64,000 bases of DNA from Deltaproteobacteria bacterium (GCA_016935665.1 JAFGQN010000110.1:1-64000), one strand, 5' to 3'. Shown: positions 36,729 to 45,415, counted from the first letter of the stretch. The notes: a model not told the origin generated them from the sequence alone. A program made the numbers and translations.

Positions 36729-37640
36729 TTATCTCTCCGTAAACAGTTCAACAATTGGATTGCCGAACAGTATGATGACGGTACACAGTATCGCCCACGC
36801 GCCGCCTGTAAGCAGCAGCGGAACATCTGTGAACACGGTTTTGGTTGGATCACCACCGGATTTGTCGTGATACACCAGGTAGAGGTATCGAAAAATGCCA
36901 TACAACACCAGGGGGACACTGAATAAAAGCAATCTACTGCCCACCATGATGACGGTCTGCGGATCCACAGTATACAGAATATAACAGATGACCGTTGCTG
37001 CAGTTACAATGGAAATAATCTGGTCCAGAAACGACTCGTTATAGGACGCCAACACCTTCCGATGCTGAATGGCCATTTCACCGAGGTAGACGATTTCCGC
37101 TTTTCGTTTTGTGAAACCCAAAAATAGCGAGATGGTAACACCGCACAGAATGAGCCAGGTGGATGGCAGTCGGGATATGGCGGCGGCGCCGGCCAGGATG
37201 CGAAGTACAAATCCTGCAGATATGAGGAGGACATCAATGATCACCACATTTTTCAGCCCGAGGGAATATCCCAGATTGAGGAGCAGATAAAAAAGAACAA
37301 TTAATGTGGAAACGAAACCCAGTGTAAACCAGGTGATGGTTAAACCGCCCAGCGCGAGAACCACAAATCCGACGCTTCCGGCCCACCCAGGAAGTATTCC
37401 GGCCGCCAGTGGACGATTTCGTTTTCTTTCGTGAAGTCTGTCTTCCGACATATCGATGAAATCATTCAAATAATACACTGCACTGGATACCATGGAGAAC
37501 GTGGCGAATGCGATAATCGCATCGATTAGAGGAATGATTTCAAACACCAGCCCGGAGAAAATGAGTGACGTGAACACAAAAATGTTTTTGACCCATTGAG
37601 CAGGGCGGGCAAGTATGACTAATGCTTTAATCCTTTGCAT
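36729..37640 (-). CDS. UbiA-family prenyltransferase (decaprenyl-phosphate phosphoribosyltransferase-like)
   Basis: 303 aa, eight to nine membrane helices. Signatures: ARPAQWVKNIFVFTSLIFSG and the Asp-rich motif YYLNDFIDMSEDRLHERKRNRPLAAG. These are closest to DPPR synthase (the UbiA enzyme that adds phosphoribosyl to decaprenyl phosphate in mycobacterial arabinan synthesis) rather than to quinone-pathway UbiA, which has the ARP..P but a different Asp motif. Product would be polyprenyl-phosphate ribose phosphate. First gene of the cluster; the Shine-Dalgarno is weak. Confidence 0.8.
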   Translation of the reverse strand: MQRIKALVILARPAQWVKNIFVFTSLIFSGLVFEIIPLIDAIIAFATFSMVSSAVYYLNDFIDMSEDRLHERKRNRPLAAGILPGWAGSVGFVVLALGGLTITWFTLGFVSTLIVLFYLLLNLGYSLGLKNVVIIDVLLISAGFVLRILAGAAAISRLPSTWLILCGVTISLFLGFTKRKAEIVYLGEMAIQHRKVLASYNESFLDQIISIVTAATVICYILYTVDPQTVIMVGSRLLLFSVPLVLYGIFRYLYLVYHDKSGGDPTKTVFTDVPLLLTGGAWAILCTVIILFGNPIVELFTER

Positions 37641-37889
37641 AGACGAGGCTAGATATCACAGGTCGGCACTATTGAAAAGATTCATTTCAATCAGATAACT
37701 GTCTGCTAACCTATTTCGGCGTTCATCTCCGGCCGGGTGGCATTTTAAGAATCCTAAAAAAACAATGCCTATTTTATCTGTTTTGTGCCATAGGTGCACC
37801 GCAACCCGTGCGTGAAAATTGAAGCTTGCATAGGTCCAGACGCCAGGCGAATGGTTTCACCTGCAATACGGTATTGGGCGACGGTATAT

Positions 37890-39278
37890 ATGATGAAGCG
37901 ATTTGGTTTAAAATTCGATGGAGAAGGGGGCGCTCTGGACTTGTTGCGTATCGCAGCGCCACTGATTGTATCATACGCATGCGACACGATTATGCTCTTT
38001 ACTGACAGACTGTTCCTGTCCCGCCTTGGTGGCGCCCACATGAGCGCAGCAATGACCGGCGGGTTGTCCGCGTTCATGTTCACCACTTTCTTTGTGGGAC
38101 TTATCGGATATACCACCGCAATGGTGGCGCAACGTCTCGGTGCTGGAAAAAAGGAACTGTGTGGCGTCATCACCACTCAAGGGGGGATTGTGGCTCTGGC
38201 GGCGTTTCCGCTGCTTCTGCTGCTGATACCGGTGGGCAAAAAACTGTTTACAACTTTTGGCATTGACGACGAACAGTTGGCACTGCAATCGCGCTATTTT
38301 GGATTGCTGATGTTGGGCTCCGCACTGCCTCTTCTTCGCAGCACGCTGGCCAATTTTTTTAGCGGTATTGGCCGAACGCGCCTCGTTATGCTGGCTGCTC
38401 TGGTGAGTATGCTGGTGAATGTGGGGCTGAACTACGTGCTTATTTTTGGAAAACTGGGCATGCCCAAACTTGGAATTTCCGGGGCCGCATACGGAACCAT
38501 TATTGCAAGTGCTATTGGCGTGCTGGTATTGGCGCTGTCCTATTTTAACCGAACCAATCGTGAAGAATTTCATGTGGTTAAGGGGCTTCGTCTTCATCGG
38601 CGATTCATGGGAGAACTCTGGCGGCTGGGCACTCCTTCGGGAATTGAACTCTTTTTAAATCTGCTGGCCTTTACGCTGATGATTACCATTTTTCACGGTC
38701 AGGGAATTGTTGTGGCCTCGGCCATTACGATTACGTTCAATTGGGATATGGTGGCGTTCATTCCTCTGTTGGGTATCAATGTGGGGGTTACAACGCTGGT
38801 TGGCAGATACGTGGGCAAACAGGATTTGTCTATCGCGCATCGCTCAATGAAGTCTGGTCTGGTGCTGGCCTGTACATATGTTTTGGGATTGATGGTGCTT
38901 TTTGCATTGGTCCCCGAACCTCTGGTGGTGTTGTTCCGCCCTGCCGAAACGGGTGATTACTGGTCACAGATTCAGCCTCTGGCGGTGCAAATGGTGCGAT
39001 TGATCAGTATTTATTTGCTGGCAGACGCGTTAACCATTGTTTTCAGCGGCGCGCTGCGTGGCGCCGGGGATACCTTCTGGACCATGATTCTGTCCGTTGG
39101 AATTCACTGGGTGCTGACCGGAGCGGCATACGTGGGATTTCACATCATGGACCTGGGGCCGCTGTCCACGTGGATAGCTGTAATTGTTCTGTTTTGCCTC
39201 ATGGCGTCTGTGTACACTGTTCGATATTACAAAGGAAACTGGCGGGAAAAAGCGCTGTTGCTGGTAAGAGAATCGTAG
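37890..39278 (+). CDS. MATE-family efflux transporter (second copy)
   Basis: 462 aa from the ATG at 37890; earlier ATGs would add about 30 hydrophilic residues and lack a ribosome site. Twelve membrane helices. Signatures: RIAAPLIVSYACDTIMLFTDRLFLSRLGGAHMSA, VAQRLGAGKK, and LGTPSGIELFLNLLAFTLMITIFHG in the second half. It is only distantly like the first MATE at 11.8 kb, so the two are not a recent duplicate. It converges with the thioredoxin gene (9 bp apart). Confidence 0.9.
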   Translation: MMKRFGLKFDGEGGALDLLRIAAPLIVSYACDTIMLFTDRLFLSRLGGAHMSAAMTGGLSAFMFTTFFVGLIGYTTAMVAQRLGAGKKELCGVITTQGGIVALAAFPLLLLLIPVGKKLFTTFGIDDEQLALQSRYFGLLMLGSALPLLRSTLANFFSGIGRTRLVMLAALVSMLVNVGLNYVLIFGKLGMPKLGISGAAYGTIIASAIGVLVLALSYFNRTNREEFHVVKGLRLHRRFMGELWRLGTPSGIELFLNLLAFTLMITIFHGQGIVVASAITITFNWDMVAFIPLLGINVGVTTLVGRYVGKQDLSIAHRSMKSGLVLACTYVLGLMVLFALVPEPLVVLFRPAETGDYWSQIQPLAVQMVRLISIYLLADALTIVFSGALRGAGDTFWTMILSVGIHWVLTGAAYVGFHIMDLGPLSTWIAVIVLFCLMASVYTVRYYKGNWREKALLLVRES

Positions 39279-39287
39279 GTTCCAAAA

Positions 39288-39656
39288 CTATTTCGCCTGC
39301 TTTTTCGCGTCCATTTCCTTGCGCACGTCGTCCATATCCAGTTCTTTTACCTTTTCTACCAGTTCGTCCAGCGCCGCCGGCGGCAACGCACCCGGTTGCT
39401 GGAAAATCATGATGCCTTCCTTGAACACCGCAAGGGTGGGAATGGAACGAATTCCAAACTGTGCTGCCACATCCTGATGAGCTTCGGTGTCGCATTTGGC
39501 AAAAACAATATCACCATTTTTTTCCGACGCAGCCTCAAATGTGGGGCCGAACATTTTACAGGGACCGCACCAATCCGCCCAGAAGTCGATAAAAAGAATG
39601 TTGCTATCGGTAATCAGTGATTCAAGATTTTTTGCTGTTAATTGTTGTGTTGCCAT
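39288..39656 (-). CDS. trxA: Thioredoxin
   Basis: 122 aa; GGAAGTGAGGG precedes the ATG at 39656. Active site WCGPC in FIDFWADWCGPCKMFGPTFE, cis-Pro loop IRSIPTLAVFKEG. The C-terminus is longer than usual, with an extra acidic/basic helix (VEKVKELDMDDVRKEMDAKKQ). A cytoplasmic disulfide reductase; it could supply electrons to the APS reductase at 32.7 kb. Single gene. Confidence 0.93.
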   Translation of the reverse strand: MATQQLTAKNLESLITDSNILFIDFWADWCGPCKMFGPTFEAASEKNGDIVFAKCDTEAHQDVAAQFGIRSIPTLAVFKEGIMIFQQPGALPPAALDELVEKVKELDMDDVRKEMDAKKQAK

Positions 39657-39782
39657 TTTTACCCTCACTTCCTTTCAAAATACTCCGCTGACCTCAATTA
39701 TTTGAAGTTAAACATAATATCGTTTCATGAGATTGCAATTTTTGTTTCGTACTGTCCCCATATTCACTAACATGAGCAGCTA

Positions 39783-39819
39783 AGTGACTAGTTGGTGTCA
39801 CTGGTGTTGTTTTTTTTTT
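39783..39819 (+). terminator. Terminator-like hairpin with T-run
   Basis: AGTGAC and GTCACT form a perfect 6-bp stem around an 8-nt loop, followed after GGTGTTG by ten T residues. It is oriented for plus-strand transcription, but no plus-strand gene precedes it (trxA is on the minus strand). It may be the end of a short unannotated transcript starting in 39660-39780, or a chance structure. Confidence 0.4.
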
Positions 39820-39923
39820 CTCAACATGGAATAACACATTTTATTTTATTGTTATTTCGGGCAATTATTGACATGAAAGAGAAACCATGCGTACCCATGG
39901 AGCTAGTTATGGAGGTAAGAATA

Positions 39924-40664
39924 ATGGCAAAAAAAACGGGAATTATTGTATCTGTTGTGTTTGGTGCGTTGCTGGTGGTTGGGTGTAAACCCGATTATCC
40001 CAACTGTAAAACGGATGAGCATTGTCACGAGGGCGAATTTTGTGTGAATAACATTTGTCAGCAGTGCCGCGACAATCAGGACTGTCCGGAAGGGCAGGAA
40101 TGTTCGGGGGGCGGCTGTCGTGATATTCCAAATTATTGTTCAACCAGCGCTGATTGTGCAGCCGGTCAGGTATGTCGTGACAACACCTGCGGTCCCTGCA
40201 CACAGAACAGCGAATGTAGCGACGGACAGATTTGCGCAGACGGCGCCTGCATTAGCGCGGAATGTCAGGCGGACGGCGATTGTCCCGCCGGCACCCAGTG
40301 CGTGAACTACAAGTGTGAAGCAAAACCGGAACCAACACCCACAATGGCGCCTGAGTGCACACTTGAATCGGTTTACTTCGAATTTGATTCTTCGGAAGTT
40401 GATTCTGCCGGTCGTTCCGTACTGGACAACAACTTTGCCTGTCTGCAAACGCGTGGTGGTGGCCAGATTACCCTGGAAGGTCATTGCGATGCTGCGGGCA
40501 CAACCGAGTACAACATGGCATTGGGTGAGCGTCGGGCGAGAATGGTTCACAAATTGATGAAAGCCATGGGGGTTGAAGGCAAAGATATGCGTGTGGTATC
40601 CAAAGGCGAAGAAGAGTCCGAGGGTGGAAATGTCGCTAAAGACAGAAGGGTGGATTTCAAGTGA
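39924..40664 (+). CDS. pal: Pal-type OmpA-domain lipoprotein with Cys-rich repeats
   Basis: Peptidoglycan-associated lipoprotein of the Tol-Pal envelope system. 246 aa from the ATG at 39924, with GGAGG 8 nt upstream. Lipobox LLVVGC is followed by about 110 residues of five to six short C-x(5)-DC-x2-G-x2-C repeats (QDCPEGQECSGGGC; ADCAAGQVCRDNTC), a Pro-Thr hinge and a C-terminal OmpA domain (VYFEFDSSEVDSAGRSVLDNN, EGHCDAAGTTEYNMALGERRA) with the peptidoglycan-binding Asp/Arg. Normal Pal lacks the Cys-rich part. The stop overlaps cpoB (GTGA). Confidence 0.85.
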   Translation: MAKKTGIIVSVVFGALLVVGCKPDYPNCKTDEHCHEGEFCVNNICQQCRDNQDCPEGQECSGGGCRDIPNYCSTSADCAAGQVCRDNTCGPCTQNSECSDGQICADGACISAECQADGDCPAGTQCVNYKCEAKPEPTPTMAPECTLESVYFEFDSSEVDSAGRSVLDNNFACLQTRGGGQITLEGHCDAAGTTEYNMALGERRARMVHKLMKAMGVEGKDMRVVSKGEEESEGGNVAKDRRVDFK

Positions 40665-41506
40665 CAATTCGTTCGGTTGCACTGCCGGGATTTCTGGTGT
40701 TTGTCGGGCTTCTGCTGAACGGTTGTTTTCTGTTTACCACACGGGATGACGGAGAGCGACTGAAGCAGGAGGTGCAGCATCTGCAGGATCGGCTGGTAAA
40801 GCTGGAGGCAGACGCCGGTGCCAATCGGACAGAACTTGAAGACATGATAGAGCGGGCGCAGGAGCAGGTGGAGAGTCTGGACGAGACACTGAGCAAGGCA
40901 ACACGCGTATTGGCACGCAATTCAGCGGATTTTGGAGCGGAAATGGAAGTGCTCCGCAATGATATCAACGAGTCCAAAGGCGCCGTTGCGGAGCTCTCCC
41001 ATGAATTGGATAATATTAAAAAAAACGTCGACAACACTGACAAAAAAGTGGTTGAGGTGGCTTTGGCCGCTGGGCTGGATATGCCGATAGAAGAATCTCA
41101 GGTCCCTAAAGCCGCCAGTGAGCATTTCAGTATGATCAAGGATTCGTTGGCCAATGGGCGATACGGAGAGGCCCGATCCCTCGCCAAGGTGTATCAGGAC
41201 AGGTATCCGCGCGCCTCAAATCTGGACGAACTCCAACTGATTATCGGTCAATCCTACTCCGAGCAAAAACGATATGCCAAAGCGCTGGGCGCACTGAGGC
41301 GGTTTATGGATTTGTACCCCAAAAGTGAGTACGCTCCGGAAGTGCTCTATGAAATGGCAAATTCCTTTTTCATGCTTGGGGATTGCACGGATGCGCGAAT
41401 TCTGGTGGATACCATCACCAAGCGGTATAAAACGAGTCCCTTTGCGTTAAAAGCGCAGAAATTGAAGTCCACCATTGATGCGTCTCGCGCCAAATGTACA
41501 TCCTGA
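40661..41506 (+). CDS. cpoB: CpoB/YbgF-like periplasmic coiled-coil TPR lipoprotein
   Basis: 281 aa; starts with GTG overlapping the pal stop (GTGA). The signal peptide ends in LLNGC (lipobox), an extra feature compared with enteric CpoB. A coiled coil (RLKQEVQHLQDRLVKLEADAG... to about residue 130) precedes two TPRs (SLANGRYGEARSLAKVYQDRYPRASNLDELQLIIGQSYSEQKRYAKALGALRRFMDLYPKS) and a final repeat. CpoB couples Tol-Pal to wall synthesis at division in E. coli. tolQ, tolR, tolA and tolB are not in the window. Confidence 0.82.
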   Translation: MTIRSVALPGFLVFVGLLLNGCFLFTTRDDGERLKQEVQHLQDRLVKLEADAGANRTELEDMIERAQEQVESLDETLSKATRVLARNSADFGAEMEVLRNDINESKGAVAELSHELDNIKKNVDNTDKKVVEVALAAGLDMPIEESQVPKAASEHFSMIKDSLANGRYGEARSLAKVYQDRYPRASNLDELQLIIGQSYSEQKRYAKALGALRRFMDLYPKSEYAPEVLYEMANSFFMLGDCTDARILVDTITKRYKTSPFALKAQKLKSTIDASRAKCTS

Positions 41507-41582
41507 GCCTGTGAATGCCCAACTCCGGAAGTTGAACATCTGAACCCCTGAAATCACCTATCTTTTATTAAGCTGAATTCTC

Positions 41583-42476
41583 ATGTGGATAATCCCTGGT
41601 ATTTTTTCCGCCCTGTTTCTTGGAATATACGATGTGTGTAAAAAGTGGTCCCTGCGCGACAATAACGTACTCGGCGTGCTGTTTCTTTCAAATTGCGCCG
41701 CACTTCTGCTAACGGTACCCGTATTTATTGCTTCGTTCATTTCTCCGGCGATCATGGCGCGGATGTCGCTTTACGCCGGAATCCCCACTTTTTCACAGCA
41801 TTTTTACATTATATTCAAAACGCTGCTGGTGTCGTCGTCCTGGATTTCAGCGTTTTTTGCTCTGAAGCATCTGCCCATATCCATTGTTTCGCCCATTCGC
41901 GCCTCGGCGCCGTTGTGGACACTGTTGGGCGCCACGCTGCTGTTTGGCGAGAATTTTAAAGTGTTGCACTGGGTGGCGATTGGTGTGACGTTTGTGTCGT
42001 ATTATGCCTTTTCCATTATTGGAAAGTTGGAAGGTATTTCCTTTGCTGGAAACAAGTGGATGCTGTTGGTGGGTGTCGCCACTTTAACCGGGGCACTAAG
42101 TGCGCTGTATGACAAATATCTTTTGCATTCCATCGGAATAAACCCAGTAACCATGCAGGTATGGTTTTCGTTTTACCTGGTACTGGTAAATGGAAGTATT
42201 TTTCTCATATCCGGATTGGCTTCCCGGTGGTCGACGAAACTCCAGTGGCGGCACACTATTTTGCTCATTGGGGTTTTCCTGATAGTAGCCGATTATTTAT
42301 ACTTTAAGGCTCTCAGTCACGAAGATGCCATGATAGCAGCGCTGTCCATTGTGAGGCGCAGTAGTGTGGTGGTTTCATTCGTGGTGGGCGGGATTCTGTT
42401 AAAAGAGCTGAATAAGCGCAAAAAGATGATTCCGCTGGCCGGTGTTTTACTCGGTGTGGTATTGCTTTTATTCTGA
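41583..42476 (+). CDS. EamA/DMT-family transporter
   Basis: 297 aa with ten predicted membrane helices and two EamA halves. The first half ends LPISIVSPIRASAPLWTLLGATLLFGE, the second DAMIAALSIVRRSSVVVSFVVGGILLKE, each with the family's conserved Glu at the end. Export of small metabolites; substrate unknown. It is 76 bp after cpoB and 21 bp before the B3/B4 gene. Confidence 0.85.
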   Translation: MWIIPGIFSALFLGIYDVCKKWSLRDNNVLGVLFLSNCAALLLTVPVFIASFISPAIMARMSLYAGIPTFSQHFYIIFKTLLVSSSWISAFFALKHLPISIVSPIRASAPLWTLLGATLLFGENFKVLHWVAIGVTFVSYYAFSIIGKLEGISFAGNKWMLLVGVATLTGALSALYDKYLLHSIGINPVTMQVWFSFYLVLVNGSIFLISGLASRWSTKLQWRHTILLIGVFLIVADYLYFKALSHEDAMIAALSIVRRSSVVVSFVVGGILLKELNKRKKMIPLAGVLLGVVLLLF

Positions 42477-42497
42477 ATCGGATAAGGAGATTGATTA

Positions 42498-43160
42498 ATG
42501 GAGATTATCCTCGATGAACCGTTGAAAAATGTGGTTCGAGTCGGAGTCGCGTTGTTTACCGGCATTGTGAATCCACCCGATGGCGGCGATGCCATATGGG
42601 CACTGTTCAGTGATTTAAGTGACACGTTATGCAGGCAGCACAAGGGCAAAACAGCGGCTCAGGTGGATGGCGTCCAGGATGCCAGAAAATTTTATCGCGC
42701 AGTGGGATTGGACCCCACCAAAACCAGACCCTCATCGGAAGCTCTGTTGCGTCGGAGTCTAAAAGGAAAAGGCGTGTATCGCGTTCACCCGGTGGTGGAT
42801 TTGCTCAATTATGTGAGTCTTAAACAGCTGATGCCTGTGGGGTTGTACGACATTTCAAAAATTGAAGGAGAGCAGGTTCGCATCGTGATAGGTGGGGCGG
42901 ACTGGGGATTCGATGGCATTCGCAAAGCCCGGGTGAATGTGTCTGGACGGCTGTGCGTTACGGACGCATTGGGCCCCTTTGGGTCACCCACATCGGACTC
43001 TCTAAGAACGTCCATCAATGGCCATGTGACCGATGCGCTGGTACTATTTTATCAATCCATTGAGGGCGACGCGCGCTTTCTGACCGATTCTCTGGCGCTG
43101 ACCGTATCCCTGGTGTCAAAGCACATTTGCGGCCAGGCAATTCTGCAACAGATTTTATAA
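42498..43160 (+). CDS. B3/B4 tRNA-binding domain protein
   Basis: 220 aa. The fold is that of the B3/B4 editing domain of phenylalanyl-tRNA synthetase beta: RPSSEALLRRSLKGKGVYRVHPVVDLLNYVSLKQLMPVGLYDISKIEG and DALGPFGSPTSDS. Stand-alone versions of this domain are found widely and may edit mischarged tRNA or bind amino acids. AAGGAG lies 9 nt upstream of the ATG. Function unproved. Confidence 0.8.
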   Translation: MEIILDEPLKNVVRVGVALFTGIVNPPDGGDAIWALFSDLSDTLCRQHKGKTAAQVDGVQDARKFYRAVGLDPTKTRPSSEALLRRSLKGKGVYRVHPVVDLLNYVSLKQLMPVGLYDISKIEGEQVRIVIGGADWGFDGIRKARVNVSGRLCVTDALGPFGSPTSDSLRTSINGHVTDALVLFYQSIEGDARFLTDSLALTVSLVSKHICGQAILQQIL

Positions 43161-43223
43161 GTCCCCCAGGTTATTCATGAATACAAACTGGTATAAAAAT
43201 ACCAATTATTTGGGGTCACTGGC

Positions 43224-43251
43224 TTGACTCGCCCGCAGACAGTCTTATTTT
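43224..43251 (+). promoter_or_regulatory. Probable sigma-70 promoter of the HesB/IscA gene
   Basis: TTGACT and TATTTT with a 16-bp spacer, 42 bp before the start codon at 43294. This is a good match to the -35 consensus and a fair -10. Confidence 0.45.
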
Positions 43252-43293
43252 TCCAGCCAGAAACTGTTATTCATTTTATTTTAAGGAGATGCA

Positions 43294-43614
43294 ATGAAAT
43301 TGAATATTACTGATAAGGCCAAACAGGAACTATTTGCCGGCGGAGTGGGTAAGGACGCGTACCTGCGTCTTGCTGTTACTCCCGGGGGATGTGCAGGTAT
43401 GTCGTACAGCATGCTGCTGGATGACGCCATGCGTGAGGGGGATCAGATGGTTTATCACCAGGGCGAGCTGCGCGTGGTGACGGATCCGGAATCGGCACAG
43501 TATCTGGATGGACTCAACATCGATTACTCGGATGACCTGGTTGAATCAGGATTTCGGCTGCATAATCCAAACGCTCAAAAGTCGTGCGGATGCGGATCCA
43601 GTTTCGGCTGCTAG
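43294..43614 (+). CDS. HesB/IscA-family iron-sulfur carrier
   Basis: 106 aa A-type carrier that passes [2Fe-2S]/[4Fe-4S] clusters to target proteins. The three cluster Cys are visible: GGCAGMSYSM and SCGCGSSFGC. AAGGAGA precedes the ATG. The window encodes several Fe-S enzymes (Rnf, sulfite reductase, APS reductase) that would need it. ErpA and IscA cannot be told apart here. No iscU/iscS nearby. Confidence 0.88.
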   Translation: MKLNITDKAKQELFAGGVGKDAYLRLAVTPGGCAGMSYSMLLDDAMREGDQMVYHQGELRVVTDPESAQYLDGLNIDYSDDLVESGFRLHNPNAQKSCGCGSSFGC

Positions 43615-43623
43615 GAGGGGGGT

Positions 43624-43839
43624 ATGGAAGCAACTGCAAAAAGTCTGATGGGCGGACCATCCGCATATTGCATATCAACCGGACAACTGAAGAGCGCATA
43701 TCACCTTGCCAATGAAGATCCCCATTCTTCGCCCAGGATACAGGGTGAAATCGAACGCCTGGAAGATGCATTAACACGTAACGAGCGCGCCGCCCTGGCA
43801 TTCGTTTTAATTGAACGATTGCGGGATTCCCACCAGTAG
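43624..43839 (+). CDS. Small hypothetical protein downstream of HesB
   Basis: 71 aa, no family recognised. AGGAGG lies directly upstream and the gap to hesB is 9 bp, so it is likely in the same transcript. It is mostly helical at the C-terminus (EIERLEDALTRNERAALAFVLIERLRD). No Cys-rich or membrane features. Confidence 0.55.
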   Translation: MEATAKSLMGGPSAYCISTGQLKSAYHLANEDPHSSPRIQGEIERLEDALTRNERAALAFVLIERLRDSHQ

Positions 43840-44070
43840 ATTTCCGATTCTTTTATGGAATTCCTGTAAATATGCATTTTATTGGTATGATTGTATCTGT
43901 AAATCAGTACAGTTGTATTTTTGCGCTGATGCGACAATCTTCGGGATTTCGCGAGGTTGCGCGTTCCAGGTACTGACTTTCCGGGTCATATGGACCACTT
44001 TGCGTCAATTGTCACCCAGTTGCAGGGTATTTTTGTCCGCATTAAATTTGATGAAGGCAAGGAGGTCGAA

Positions 44071-44499
44071 ATGCATCAATATCGACCGGCACGTGTTGCC
44101 GCTTCACTACCGGTGGAACTTTACACGGTTCCTTTTTTACCGCCGTTTCGAATGCGGATTGAGAATATCAGCACGGGCGGCATGTTTATTCGTACTTCCA
44201 TTGGATTTCATGTGGGCGAAATATTAATGGCCAAAACGTGGCTGCCCAACATGGACAAACCTGGATTATTCATCTCTCGAGTGGCGCGCTCTTTCATGCC
44301 AGGGCAGGATGTTCTGGACGAGTACAGTGGCCTGGGGCTGCAATTTCTGCATGGCAACAAATGGCAACGTCAGAAACTGGCTGAGTTTATTCGCAGCCAG
44401 AATACCCCTGAATCTGATTCCGATGCACCATCGGAATCTCGACCTGTCCATCATTCGCAGCCGCTGACAGATGATGCGTCCAGCGGTAGCCTGGGATAA
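44071..44499 (+). CDS. PilZ-domain protein
   Basis: 142 aa. The ATG at 44071 has AAGGAGG 5 nt upstream; longer in-frame starts (43957, 43990) lack any ribosome site. PilZ features: YRPARVAASLPVEL, then MRIENISTGGMFIRT, the N-x-S-x2-G element that binds c-di-GMP; the arginine motif reads R-x2-R rather than R-x3-R. C-terminal Ser/Pro/Asp-rich tail. Suggests c-di-GMP control of some surface or motility target; partner unknown. Confidence 0.78.
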   Translation: MHQYRPARVAASLPVELYTVPFLPPFRMRIENISTGGMFIRTSIGFHVGEILMAKTWLPNMDKPGLFISRVARSFMPGQDVLDEYSGLGLQFLHGNKWQRQKLAEFIRSQNTPESDSDAPSESRPVHHSQPLTDDASSGSLG

Positions 44500-44574
44500 C
44501 TTTCCAGGTTGCACCGGTGGAACATGAACTGAATTCTATTCTGTAGCATCCGCAGTGAGTCCGCTTACGGCGAC

Positions 44575-44883
44575 ATGGATGATCGACTGAGCTTTGCCAC
44601 CATGCTGGTAAAATCCAATGATTTGTTTTTCGCCTCCGCCGATATGGGACTGGCGTTGTACCGGGATGGAATGCCCATAACAGGCGATGTGACAGAGATG
44701 GTCTACTTGTGGGACGCGGGCACAGAAGTGAATGAAGTACCCGGGTTTGGCCCCAATCAGCCCATCAATCAAACGGAATTGACGATTCCGGTCGACGAAA
44801 TGGGGCATGTGATGATGGTCGACGATGGATTTCATTATCCAGCGGTAAATCGTTTCCTCAAAGTAACTGTCGGTGTAGAGTAA
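44575..44883 (+). pseudogene. Spondin-domain remnant (C-terminal part only)
   Basis: 102 codons match the C-terminal two thirds of a Spondin_N-type domain as found in bacterial surface proteins: SFATMLVKSNDLFFA, GDVTEMVYLWDAGTEVNEVPGFGPNQ. The N-terminal part of the domain and any signal peptide are missing; in frame upstream there are only 12 codons before a TGA. The PilZ gene ends 75 bp earlier. So this is most likely a truncated remnant, or a frameshift/assembly break upstream. Confidence 0.6.
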
Positions 44884-44891
44884 TTTTCGAA

Positions 44892-45404
44892 ATGGCCGCA
44901 TCAATCGCCACACCTTTTTCAAATACCCATTTAGTGCAGCTGTTGCGATGGTTTGCTGCCGTGATAGCCGATGCATGGGTCCGCGTTGGTTGGCAGCTGG
45001 ATATTCTCTGGTGCGCCGTGTTCGCAGATGGCGCATTATCCGATTTGAGTGCAGTGCTGACGCTGCACATGTGGTTGATGGTGCGCCCCCTCCATCGGTC
45101 CCCTCTGGCCCAATGGAAACGGTTGAGACTGGTGTTGACAACGGTTCTGATAGTGATGTTGCCTCTGCTGTTGCCAGCGGCCCATAGCTTACATATTGTT
45201 GTATTTGGACGATTGCTCATTCGCGGTGGAAAAAAAGCCGACATTGTGAATGTCCCACTGTTTTGGGCGGCGGGCATGTTCGCGCTTTTCAGTCTGCATC
45301 TTCATTGTCCAATCGTTCATCCCATGCATATAGCCCTTGGACATTCTTCAATCATGGGTGTCATATGGGGGCTTTCGCTGTTGAAACGTATCGTTCGAAT
45401 TTAA
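44892..45404 (+). CDS. Predicted small membrane protein
   Basis: 170 aa, no family recognised. Four to five hydrophobic segments (LDILWCAVFADGALSDLSAVLTLHMWLMV; LVLTTVLIVMLPLLLPAAHSLHIVVF; NVPLFWAAGMFALFSLHLH; SSIMGVIWGLSLL) with positive loops. It ends 11 bp before the TetR gene, in the same direction, which favours a real gene over a chance frame. The opposite strand also has long open frames here, so certainty is limited. Confidence 0.45.
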   Translation: MAASIATPFSNTHLVQLLRWFAAVIADAWVRVGWQLDILWCAVFADGALSDLSAVLTLHMWLMVRPLHRSPLAQWKRLRLVLTTVLIVMLPLLLPAAHSLHIVVFGRLLIRGGKKADIVNVPLFWAAGMFALFSLHLHCPIVHPMHIALGHSSIMGVIWGLSLLKRIVRI

Positions 45405-45415
45405 AAAAGGAAATC

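Noticed and set aside
11770-39278. The two MATE genes as a recent duplication
   Set aside because: The N-terminal and mid-protein motifs differ clearly, so they are separate family members.
42498-43160. The B3/B4 gene as a broken pheT
   Set aside because: It has its own ribosome site and full-length stand-alone relatives are known; no other pheT parts flank it.
44536-45277. Two long open frames on the minus strand (201 and 139 codons)
   Set aside because: They overlap the spondin remnant and small membrane protein, are rich in His/Arg/Thr with no domain, and have no good ribosome site. The plus-strand spondin match is clear.
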